From: Glycomyces artemisiae
GTDB lineage: Bacteria > Actinomycetota > Actinomycetes > Mycobacteriales > Micromonosporaceae
Reading direction: 5' to 3'
DNA: 64,000 bases
Assembly: GCF_003002955.1 (NCBI RefSeq)
Contig: NZ_PVTJ01000005.1
Location: 372,001-436,000 of the forward strand
Within the stretch, counting starts at the first letter, position 1. The number at the start of each line of letters is the position of its first letter. The notes beneath the pieces are model-generated. The model had not been told where the DNA came from. It ran no database searches and worked only from the letters and a program-made list of their open reading frames with translations. Of this stretch, positions 17,060-23,842 are shown piece after piece. A program made the translations under genes and the position numbers.

Positions 17060-17820
17060 CCGTGGCGGGCGGGCGCTTCGACCGGGGGCGCCGCGACGCC
17101 GTCCGCGTCGGGGCCGGGCCGCGGCGGGGACTCGTGCGGCCCCCCGAGGAGACGGAACAGCAGGGACCGGCCTGCGCACCAGTCCTGGCCGAAGTCGTGG
17201 GAGAGGCGGAAGCCTTCGGCGAGTTCGGCCGAGGCGCGGCAGCCGGCGGTCTGGTGGACGAGGCGCATCTGGTGCCCGAGTGCCGGGGTGACGGCGAGGC
17301 CCGCGACGTGGCGGCGCAGGGCCTTCCAGGCGGTCGGGAACGCTCGGGAGACGTCCACGTAGAAGTCGGGCCTGAAATCCACAGTGGTGTAAGCGGCCAT
17401 GTGGAGCAGCTGCGCGGGGATGCCCGGACCGGCTTCCTCGGGCGTTTGCGCGATGAACACGGCTTCGCGCACGGCGTCGGCGACCAGGGCGTGCCACGGG
17501 TGCGCGTCGTCGGGGTCGACGGTGATCACGACATCCGGCCGCAGGTCCGCGAAGTGGGAGGTCAGCGCTTCGACCGCTCCGGACCGGTCGGTCGCCGCGA
17601 GCGCGGGCAGCTCGTGGAACGCCGCGCCCAGGACCGCGGCGGCCTCCCGGGCCTCCTGCACGCGCAGCGCCGTCCCGTGCAGCGCCCCGCCGTCCCGGCC
17701 GACCGGCGGGAAGACCGCGACGTGCGGTTCGAACCGCTCCCGGTCGAGGCCCGCGAGGAGGCCGCCGCAGCCGTATTCGACGTCGTCGGGGTGCGGGCCG
17801 ACGGCCAGCACCCTGATCAT
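17056..17820 (-). CDS. PIG-L/LmbE-family deacetylase
   Basis: A 254-residue zinc hydrolase with the family motif GPHPDDVEYGCGG (His-Pro-Asp-Asp) near the N-terminus and the second metal ligand in DDAHPWHALVADAV. Members de-N-acetylate GlcNAc-type sugars, as in mycothiol (MshB), GPI anchors, teicoplanin and lincosamide pathways. It follows a GT4 gene with ATGA overlap and precedes the TldD gene with another, so it likely acts on a sugar placed by that glycosyltransferase. A housekeeping mycothiol role is less likely given this context. Confidence 0.85.
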   Translation of the reverse strand: MIRVLAVGPHPDDVEYGCGGLLAGLDRERFEPHVAVFPPVGRDGGALHGTALRVQEAREAAAVLGAAFHELPALAATDRSGAVEALTSHFADLRPDVVITVDPDDAHPWHALVADAVREAVFIAQTPEEAGPGIPAQLLHMAAYTTVDFRPDFYVDVSRAFPTAWKALRRHVAGLAVTPALGHQMRLVHQTAGCRASAELAEGFRLSHDFGQDWCAGRSLLFRLLGGPHESPPRPGPDADGVAAPPVEAPARHG

Positions 17821-18944
17821 CCGGCCGCCTTCCGGTACCACTCGTCGGTCCGCTCGACGACGGCGCCGATCGCGTAGCCCCGCTCGACTTCGGCCCTCGC
17901 GGCGACCGCCCGTGCCGCGGCGGCCTCCGGGCGGTCGATCGCGTCGGCGAGTGCCGCGGCGAGCGCGTCCGCGTCCCGCGGCGGCACCTTCCAGCCGGTG
18001 GCCCCGTCGTCGACGAGCGACCCGAGGCCGCCGGTGTCGGTGACCACCACGGGGCATCCGGACGCCTGCGCTTCGAGCGCGACCCGGCCCAGGGCCTCCA
18101 TATGGCTGGGCACGGCGGTCACCGAGGCGGACTGGAAGAACCGGGGCAGCTGCTTCGGTTCCAGGGCGCCGAGGAACCAGACCGCGTCGGTCAGTCCGAG
18201 ACTCCGGACCGCTTCGAGGAGCCCGGCGGTGTAGGCGTCGTCGCCGGCCCCGGCGACGAGGAGCCGGCAGGGCCGGTCGCGGCGGAGCAGCGCGAGTGCT
18301 TCGAACAGCGTCTCCAGGCCCTTCTCGGGGGAGAGCCGGCCGACGAACGCGACGACCGGGTCGTCCGGGGGCGTCCAGGCGCCCGCGAAGTCGTCGAGCG
18401 GAAGTCCTTTGGGGATCACGGTGAGGCGGTCGGGGTCGGCGCCGAGCCTCAGGCAGAGGCCGGCGATGTAGCCGCTGATGGCGATGACGGCGTCGCTGCT
18501 TCGGATCACGTCGCGCTCGATGTCGTGCATGGTCCCCTCGCCGAAGGGGCCGTCGGGGTCGACCGGTGCGGTGTAGAGGTTGTGCGCGTGGTAGACCAGC
18601 GGCGCGCCGGTGCGCCGCTGCAACGCCATCGCCGCGAGCGCGTGCTGGCTGCCGTGGCAGGCGACGAGGTCGACGGCGTCGAGGTCGACTGCCGTCGCCT
18701 CCGCGAGCAGGCCCAGGTTCTGGTGCGCATAGGCGGCGTCGAAGTCGCTGCCGGAGTACGGGATCGCGGCGCGGAGCACCGTCACGCCGGGGTCGTTCGG
18801 GGTGTCGCCGGTCTCGCCGTCCGCGGCGACGACGGTGGTGTCCCACCCGTACGGGCGCAGCCCGGGGGCGAGGGCCCGCATGTGACTGGCGATGCCGCCG
18901 AGGTCGGGCGGGTACTGGCTCAGGGCGAGGATCATGCGGCTCAA
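17817..18944 (-). CDS. GT4-family glycosyltransferase
   Basis: A 375-residue retaining GT-B enzyme: N-terminal acceptor half with the glycine-rich PPDLGGIASHMRAL, donor half with VAFVGRLSPEKGLETL and the EX7E motif in MEALGRVALEA. I chose TTG 18944 as start because GGAGGAG lies at the right distance, and this TTG overlaps the stop of the upstream gene (TTGA); an ATG three codons later is too far from that site. It sits between the sugar-dehydrogenase homologue and the deacetylase, suggesting that it glycosylates the peptide or a small intermediate. Sugar donor unknown. Confidence 0.85.
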   Translation of the reverse strand: MSRMILALSQYPPDLGGIASHMRALAPGLRPYGWDTTVVAADGETGDTPNDPGVTVLRAAIPYSGSDFDAAYAHQNLGLLAEATAVDLDAVDLVACHGSQHALAAMALQRRTGAPLVYHAHNLYTAPVDPDGPFGEGTMHDIERDVIRSSDAVIAISGYIAGLCLRLGADPDRLTVIPKGLPLDDFAGAWTPPDDPVVAFVGRLSPEKGLETLFEALALLRRDRPCRLLVAGAGDDAYTAGLLEAVRSLGLTDAVWFLGALEPKQLPRFFQSASVTAVPSHMEALGRVALEAQASGCPVVVTDTGGLGSLVDDGATGWKVPPRDADALAAALADAIDRPEAAAARAVAARAEVERGYAIGAVVERTDEWYRKAAG

Positions 18945-20212
18945 GGGGACTCCTCCATAGGGGCGCTGGTGTCGAGGCGGTGCCCGTGCGGGTCGAAGCA
19001 GGGGATCGGAAGTGCGGCGGTGAAGCCGTCCAGAGCGGGGTGCGGTACGAGACGCAGTGCCAGGTCGAACACCGACGGGTCCACGTCGTCGACGCCGTGC
19101 ACGGCGAGGTCGCCGCCGGCGAGGGCCTCTCCCGCCGCGTGGGGGTCGACGACCGCGACCGACGCGATCCGGGACAGGTGCACGGCGACCGCGGCGGCCG
19201 GACTGCGGCGCAGGTCGGCGCTGCCGGGCTTGTAGGTCGCGCCGAGGACCAGGATCTTCCGCCCGGCCAAGGGGCCGAGCGACTGTTCGAGTCCGTCGAC
19301 GACGGTCTGCGGCATGCCGTCGTTCACGTCGGCGGCCGCCTCCACGGTCCGGACGCGGGTGCCGGCGAGCCCGGCTCCGGCGATCAGATAGGCGGGGTTG
19401 ACCGGAACGTACATGCCGCCGACGCCGACGCCGGCGGTGAACGGCATGAACCCGAACGGCTTGGTGGCGGCGAGCGCGACGACCTCGTCGATGTCGACGC
19501 CGATGCGCCCGGCGAGGTCGCCCAGCTCGTTGACGTAGGCGATGTTGAGGAACCGGAAGACGTTCTCGTGGAGCTTGACGAGCTCGGCCGTCTCCAGGCT
19601 CGCCGCGACGTGCACGTCGCCGCCGAAGGGCCGGTAGAGCGCGGCGGTGCGCTCGGCGCAGCCGGGGGTGAGGCCGGCGACCACTTTCGGGGTCGCGGCG
19701 GTCCGTTCGAAGTCGCGGTTGCCCGGGTCGCCCCGCTCCGGCGCGTACGCGAGCCCGAACCCTCCGGTCCCGGCCGGGCCGAAGGCCCGTGCGAGCACCG
19801 GTGCCACGCGGTCCCGGACCATCCCGGGGTAAGCGGTGCTCTTGACCACGGCGAGGACGCCGGGGCGGCAGTGCTCGGCGATGATCCGGGCGGCGGCGTC
19901 GACCGGACCGATGTCGGGTGCGCCGTCCTCGCCGGTGTCGGTGGGGACCGAGACGAGCACCGCGTCGGCGTCGCCGAGCCGGCCGGGATCGCCGTGGGCC
20001 TCGAATCGCCCCGAGGCGAGCTGCTCCTGCAATACCGCGTCGGATACGTCGGGCAGGCCGGCCCGGCCCGCGGCGACCGCTTCGACCCGGTCGGGCGCGT
20101 TGTCGTAGCCGATGGTCCGGTGTCCGCGGACGGCGAATTCCAGCGCCTGGTAGAGGCCGGCCATGCCGAGGCCGATCACCGCGATGGTCGGCGAGTCGCC
20201 GGTGCTGCGCAT
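18941..20212 (-). CDS. UDP-glucose/GDP-mannose dehydrogenase homologue without the catalytic cysteine
   Basis: The 423-residue protein has the N-terminal NAD fold (IAVIGLGMAGLYQALEFA), the central segment with the conserved Glu (LAYAPERGDPGN) and Lys (ELVKLHENVFRFLNIAYVNEL), and the C-terminal UDP-binding domain (ILVLGATYKPGSADLR). Relatives have GPGVGGHCIPVDP or GPGFGGSCFPKD; here the stretch is GVGVGGMYVPVNP, with Tyr268 where the thioester-forming Cys belongs. Oxidation to the sugar acid by the standard route is therefore unlikely; a single two-electron oxidation or another use of NAD is possible. RBS GAAAGG lies ten bases before ATG 20212. It is the first gene after the precursor. Confidence 0.85.
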   Translation of the reverse strand: MRSTGDSPTIAVIGLGMAGLYQALEFAVRGHRTIGYDNAPDRVEAVAAGRAGLPDVSDAVLQEQLASGRFEAHGDPGRLGDADAVLVSVPTDTGEDGAPDIGPVDAAARIIAEHCRPGVLAVVKSTAYPGMVRDRVAPVLARAFGPAGTGGFGLAYAPERGDPGNRDFERTAATPKVVAGLTPGCAERTAALYRPFGGDVHVAASLETAELVKLHENVFRFLNIAYVNELGDLAGRIGVDIDEVVALAATKPFGFMPFTAGVGVGGMYVPVNPAYLIAGAGLAGTRVRTVEAAADVNDGMPQTVVDGLEQSLGPLAGRKILVLGATYKPGSADLRRSPAAAVAVHLSRIASVAVVDPHAAGEALAGGDLAVHGVDDVDPSVFDLALRLVPHPALDGFTAALPIPCFDPHGHRLDTSAPMEESP

Positions 20213-20239
20213 AGGGGTCGTACCTTTCTGAGGGTGATG

Positions 20240-20268
20240 GTGGGGCCGCGGCGTCGGCGCGGCCCCAC
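20240..20268 (-). promoter_or_regulatory. Hairpin between precursor gene and downstream operon
   Basis: An 11-base-pair perfect GC stem (GTGGGGCCGCG at 20240-20250 with its complement at 20258-20268) with a seven-base loop lies just after the precursor stop. There is no U tract, so it is more likely a partial terminator or mRNA stabiliser. It would keep precursor mRNA above that of the enzymes, as is common in RiPP operons. Confidence 0.5.
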
Positions 20269-20278
20269 GTTCGGATTC

Positions 20279-20404
20279 CTACTGACCGGTCCCCAGCGGG
20301 CCGCAGGCGCAGGCCATGGCCAGGCCGGCCAGGCTCGTCAGCTGCACGGGCTTGAGCGTCGGCTGCTCGTAGCGCTTGCGCGTCTTCGCTTTCGTTTCCT
20401 TCAT
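20279..20404 (-). CDS. RiPP precursor peptide with lasso-type YxxPxL leader and CAC-containing tail
   Basis: A 41-residue peptide too small for routine calling. It starts MKETKAKTRKR, has YEQPTLKP (residues 12-19), which fits the YxxPxL motif bound by PqqD-like recognition elements in lasso leaders, and ends AMACACGPLGTGQ. The start has a near-perfect ribosome-binding site (AGGAGGTGA, nine bases from ATG 20404), the strongest in the operon. It lies 34 bases after a PqqD-like gene and is followed by a hairpin. The Lys/Arg-rich first eleven residues and Cys/Gly-rich tail look like leader and core, but the cut site is unknown. Core chemistry is inferred, not seen. Confidence 0.72.
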   Translation of the reverse strand: MKETKAKTRKRYEQPTLKPVQLTSLAGLAMACACGPLGTGQ

Positions 20405-20438
20405 GGTGGTTCACCTCCTCTCGGCTCGATGCGGACGC

Positions 20439-20720
20439 TCAGGCGAGGACCACGCACTCCTCGTCGTGGAGTTCCTGGATCAGGCTGTTGACATCCTTGA
20501 CGACCTGCTCGGCGTCGGCTTCGAACGCCTCCACGATGCGGTCGGCGATGTCGGCGATCGACAGGGTTCCCTCGCACAGTTCCCAGACTTCTCCGGCCAC
20601 GGCGTTGAGCCGGTAGTACTGGCCGGAGTCGAGGTGGTGGAGGAGGACCTCGCCGTCGTGCGGGAAGTAGACGACGTCGTCGACCCTCAAGGGCCTCGAT
20701 TCCGGGGTCAGGCTGCCCAT
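20439..20720 (-). CDS. PqqD-like RiPP recognition element protein
   Basis: A 93-residue protein of the PqqD fold (winged-helix RRE): beta strands RVDDVVYFPHDGEVLLHHLDSGQYYRLNAVAGEVWELCEG in part (key pieces DSGQYYRLN and AGEVWELCEG), then helices SIADIADRIVEAFEADAEQVVKDVNSLIQELHDEECV. Stand-alone members (PqqD, lasso B1, MftB) bind the leader and hand it to modifying enzymes. ATG 20720 has AGGAG five bases upstream. Its position next to the precursor supports pairing with YEQPTL. Confidence 0.85.
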   Translation of the reverse strand: MGSLTPESRPLRVDDVVYFPHDGEVLLHHLDSGQYYRLNAVAGEVWELCEGTLSIADIADRIVEAFEADAEQVVKDVNSLIQELHDEECVVLA

Positions 20721-20742
20721 GGGCGCTCCTTCTGGGTGGTGC

Positions 20743-21789
20743 TCAATCGGGGAGGGTGAGGGTCGTGTCACCGAACTCGTAGAACTGGAGTCCGCGCTCG
20801 ATCGCCGCGTCGTAGCCGTGCAGCAGCAGGTCGGCGCCGGTGAACGCCGAGGCGAGCGCGATCCGGGAGGAGCGCGGGCCGTGGAAGTTCGTCACGAACG
20901 CGTCCGCCACCTGGAAGTCGAAGCCCGGGTAGATGTAGAGGTCGGTCCACCGGTCGCCCGCGCGCAGCGGAAGGCCGTCCTCCTTGGCGGCGCTTTCGAG
21001 CGTGCGCATGACCGTCGTGCCGACCACGAGCACGCGGTGCCCTTCGTCCTTGGCGGTGTTGACCATGTCGGCGGTCTCCGGCGGGATCTGGCACCACTCG
21101 GCGTGCATCCGGTGGTCCTCCAGGTGCTCCTCGCTGATCTCGACCGAGCTGAGTCCGGTGTGGAGCGTGATGTACGCGATCCCGACCCCGCGCTCGCGCA
21201 GCCGGGTGAGGACCTCCTCGGTGAAGTGCCGCCCGGCGGCCGGCATCTCGGCGGAACCGGGGCGCTCGGCGTACACCGAGTTGTACTCCTCGTTGGTGAA
21301 GCTCCCCTCCACGTACAGGCTGGGGATGGGCCGCCCGTGCTCGTCCAGGTAGGCGACGAGCGCGTCGAACTCGCAGTCGAATTCGAGCATCCACAGCGAC
21401 AGGCCGCGGTCGTCCGGGCCGAGCATCGTGGCGGTGATGTCAGTGCCGTCGAAGGTGAGTTTCGAGCCGATCCGCGGCGCGCGCCGCGACTTGCTGGAGA
21501 CGCCCCAGATGTTGTCCTTGGGGTTGTACCGCAGCTGCACCTCGACGCGGCCGCGGTCCTCCACATTGGCGAAGACGCTGGCGTTCAGCGTGCGGCTGTC
21601 GTTGATGACCACCACGTCCCCCGGCTCCAGGAACCGGGGGATCTCGCGGAAGCTCGTGAACTCCACCGTCTCCGACCGCTTGTGGTACACGACCATCTTG
21701 GAGTCGTGCCGCTCACCGCCCCGCCGTTCGATCGGCTGGCGCGCCAGCAAGTGCGCGGGAAGCTGGAAGTTGAGCTTGGACGTCTCCAT
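20743..21789 (-). CDS. QueA-like SAM ribosyltransferase-isomerase family enzyme, divergent
   Basis: A 348-residue homologue of QueA, which moves the ribosyl part of SAM onto preQ1 in tRNA. Conserved blocks are VVINDSRTLNASVF, DHRMHAEWCQI, VVGTTVMRTLES, TDLYIYPGFDF and VTNFHGPRSSRIALASAF, and the length is normal. The usually invariant HVGxGTFxPV stretch is HTGLSSVEI here, so substrate or chemistry has probably changed. It heads the operon with a PqqD-like protein and a peptide precursor, and no other queuosine gene is near, so a role in peptide or sugar tailoring using SAM as a ribosyl donor is inferred. ATG 21789 has GGAGG four bases upstream. Confidence 0.85.
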   Translation of the reverse strand: METSKLNFQLPAHLLARQPIERRGGERHDSKMVVYHKRSETVEFTSFREIPRFLEPGDVVVINDSRTLNASVFANVEDRGRVEVQLRYNPKDNIWGVSSKSRRAPRIGSKLTFDGTDITATMLGPDDRGLSLWMLEFDCEFDALVAYLDEHGRPIPSLYVEGSFTNEEYNSVYAERPGSAEMPAAGRHFTEEVLTRLRERGVGIAYITLHTGLSSVEISEEHLEDHRMHAEWCQIPPETADMVNTAKDEGHRVLVVGTTVMRTLESAAKEDGLPLRAGDRWTDLYIYPGFDFQVADAFVTNFHGPRSSRIALASAFTGADLLLHGYDAAIERGLQFYEFGDTTLTLPD

Positions 21790-21894
21790 GGCGCCTCCGT
21801 CGAGTCGTGTCCGGCGGTTCAGTTCGGCGAACCCTGTTGCTTCACAGTGGCAATCGCTCGTGCTCACCGCGCACCGCGCGCGTACCGCGACCGC

Positions 21895-22704
21895 TCAGCC
21901 GCTTCCCGCGAGCCAGTCGTGGTGACGCACGCCGTCGGTGTCGCCGCGGAGGACGCACAGATGGAGCCGCTGGCTGGACGGGCACGGTTCGATGCCGAGT
22001 TCGCGGTCGAGGAGCGCGCGCAGCCGCCGGAAGCTGTCGAGGGCGGCGCCGATCTCGCCGCTCAGGTACTGGCTGCGGATGAGATGGCTCCACGAGCGTT
22101 CGCGGAGCGGACTGCGCTCCAGTGCGGCGCGGACGGCGGGGACGATCTCGGCGGGCCGTCCCATGCGCAGCATGACGTGGTGCAGGTCCTCCATGGCCGT
22201 GAGCCTGAGTTCGTTGAGCGCGTCGCAGCGGCCGTTCAAGCGCCGGGTCGAGGGCAGGTCGACCCCGGCGGGACCGTCCCACAGCCCCAGGGCCGCCTCA
22301 AGCGCCTTCCTGCCCGTCTCGAAGTCCTCGCCGACCAGGGCCGCCCGGCCTTCGGAGCACCGGGCGCGGAAGCGCTGGACGTCGCATTCGTCGGCGCTGA
22401 GCCGCAGCCGGTACGCGCCGCCTTCGCCGTAGGCGCCGCGAAGTGTCGTGAGGCGGTCCCCGAGACCGGGGCCGACCGATTCGAGGCGGGATCGGAGCTG
22501 GCTCACGAGGGTGCGCAGATTGACCGCGGCCGAACGCGGCGGACGTTCCCAGATGGCGTGGATGAGGCCGTCCGCGGTAGTGGTGACGGGACCGTCGAGG
22601 GTGAGCGCCGCGATCAGTCCGCGGACCCTCCTGCTCGGAACGGCGGCTTCACGATCGGGACCGGATATGCGGACGGGGCCGAGGAGGTGAACGGAGAGTT
22701 GCAT
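21895..22704 (-). CDS. SARP-family (AfsR/DnrI-type) transcriptional activator
   Basis: A 269-residue protein with an OmpR-like winged-helix domain (MQLSVHLLGPVRISG to about residue 95, including VNLRTLVSQLRSRL) and a bacterial transcriptional activation domain (LSGEIGAALDSFRRLRALLDRELGIEPCPSSQRLH). No ATPase is attached. SARPs switch on biosynthetic clusters by binding direct repeats in phase with the helix, and such repeats (22725-22757) lie 21 bases upstream. ATG 22704 has GAGGAA at proper distance. It lies 106 bases upstream of the QueA-like gene on the same strand, so it may be cotranscribed with the RiPP operon and is its likely activator. Confidence 0.87.
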   Translation of the reverse strand: MQLSVHLLGPVRISGPDREAAVPSRRVRGLIAALTLDGPVTTTADGLIHAIWERPPRSAAVNLRTLVSQLRSRLESVGPGLGDRLTTLRGAYGEGGAYRLRLSADECDVQRFRARCSEGRAALVGEDFETGRKALEAALGLWDGPAGVDLPSTRRLNGRCDALNELRLTAMEDLHHVMLRMGRPAEIVPAVRAALERSPLRERSWSHLIRSQYLSGEIGAALDSFRRLRALLDRELGIEPCPSSQRLHLCVLRGDTDGVRHHDWLAGSG

Positions 22705-22724
22705 GCGATTCCTCTTCTCTAACA

Positions 22725-22757
22725 GGGTTGACCGTGGGTTCGAGTCGGGGTCGGAGC
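22725..22757. promoter_or_regulatory. Candidate SARP operator: three 11-bp direct repeats
   Basis: GGGTTGA (22725), GGGTTCG (22736) and GGGGTCG (22747) recur exactly every 11 bases in the 125-base divergent promoter between the SARP and phosphopantetheinyl transferase genes. Heptamers spaced 11 bp apart are the known SARP site layout. AACAGGGTT, which includes the start of this array, also occurs upstream of the QueA-like gene (complement at 21830-21838). Confidence 0.5.
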
Positions 22758-22829
22758 GATTGCGGTTCCGTCGTGCCGACCGGCGTAGGCTCGCGCCATT
22801 GCCGGAGCGGTCGGAGGAGGAGTTCAAGG

Positions 22830-23561
22830 GTGGGCGGAGGATTCGCCGGATCGCATCGGGCCGTCCGGCCGGTCGAGCTGCGGTGGTCGGACGGGTCCGA
22901 CCTGCGTTCGGCCGTGCCCTCGCAGCCGGATCTCACGGCGGGGCCCCTGCTGTGGATCAGCCGGACCGACGGCCCCGTGACCGGACTCGCCGACCTGCTC
23001 GGGCCCGAGGACATGGCGGACGCCGAGCCGATGTCCGACCTGCTCGCGCGCCGGCGCCGCCTGGTCGGCCGCGCGGTGCTGCGAACGCTGCTCGCCGCCT
23101 GCCTCGGTGGCGCTCCGGCCGACGTCCGGCTGGCCCGGGAGCCGTGTGCGCATTGCGGTCGTCCGCATGGGAGACCGACGGTCGCCGGTGCGCCGCTTGA
23201 ATTCTCAGTGTCTCGTTCGGGACCGTGGGTGCTCGTCGCGGTCGCGCGCACCGCGGTCGGGGTCGATCTCGAATCCAAGGCGAGCGAGGAGCGGGCTGCC
23301 GCGCTCGCTCAGCGGATGCATCCGGCGGAGGCGGCGTACCTCTCCGGGCTCGCCGGGGACCGGTTGCGGCGTGCGTTCACCCGGACCTGGGTCCGCAAGG
23401 AGGCGTTCCTGAAGGCGCTGGGCACGGGTCTCGCGCGCGACACCCGGCGGGACCTCGTCGGTGCGGGCCCGCGGCCGAGGTCCCCTCAGGCCGGCTGGGC
23501 CGTCGCCGATGTGCTCGCGCCGCGGGGATGGACGGCGGCCCTCGCGGTGAGCGCCGGGTGA
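22830..23561 (+). CDS. 4'-phosphopantetheinyl transferase (Sfp type)
   Basis: A 243-residue enzyme with the superfamily motifs VGVDLESK (Mg-binding Asp) and WVRKEAFLKALGTGL. The N-terminal region carries RRRRLVGRAVLRTLLA and CAHCGRPHGRPTV, the latter a typical Cys-containing loop ahead of the catalytic part. It converts apo carrier proteins to holo form with CoA. GTG 22830 is preceded by GGAGGAGGAG. No carrier protein is encoded in the adjoining RiPP operon; the nearest is Ser539 of the sulfotransferase-NRPS at 8402-11128, a likely client. Confidence 0.87.
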   Translation: MGGGFAGSHRAVRPVELRWSDGSDLRSAVPSQPDLTAGPLLWISRTDGPVTGLADLLGPEDMADAEPMSDLLARRRRLVGRAVLRTLLAACLGGAPADVRLAREPCAHCGRPHGRPTVAGAPLEFSVSRSGPWVLVAVARTAVGVDLESKASEERAAALAQRMHPAEAAYLSGLAGDRLRRAFTRTWVRKEAFLKALGTGLARDTRRDLVGAGPRPRSPQAGWAVADVLAPRGWTAALAVSAG

Positions 23562-23741
23562 CGGCGCCGCACGGTCGCCTCCGGAGGCGCGGTCAGGCGA
23601 TTCGACGTCGAAGCTACGATTCCCGGGCACGAGCTGCCTCCTGACCGAAGCAAGGCACTGGTGCAGCTGCCCGCCTCACGATTGCAGACGGTAACGCGGA
23701 GTTCAGGACAGTTTTTCGGAGGACGACCCGATCCGCAAGGC

Positions 23742-23774
23742 GGGATTCCGGCGGGATACCAGCAGGTTCGGGCT
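23742..23774. promoter_or_regulatory. Second set of three 11-bp-phased repeats
   Basis: GGGATTCCGGC (23742), GGGATACCAGC (23753) and AGGTTCGGGCT (23764) resemble the array at 4702-4734 in unit sequence and period. It lies in the 281-base gap between two convergent genes, where no promoter is expected; apart from this and a CGCCTCCGGAGGCG palindrome near 23578 I see nothing else in that gap. Confidence 0.3.
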
Positions 23775-23842
23775 CCCTCGCCGCCGAATCGCCGCCACCG
23801 GCCGTCCGCGGCGCGCCGAGCCCACCGGAGAGGTCGGCCGGA

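Noticed and set aside
18566..20491. Plus-strand 641-residue frame across the sugar dehydrogenase and precursor genes
   Set aside because: Antisense shadow; it has no ribosome-binding site, and the minus-strand genes show overlapping starts/stops and clear motifs.
20279..20771. Complete lasso-peptide biosynthetic cluster
   Set aside because: Leader motif and RRE are lasso-like, but neither the transglutaminase-like protease nor the asparagine-synthetase-like cyclase is anywhere in the window.
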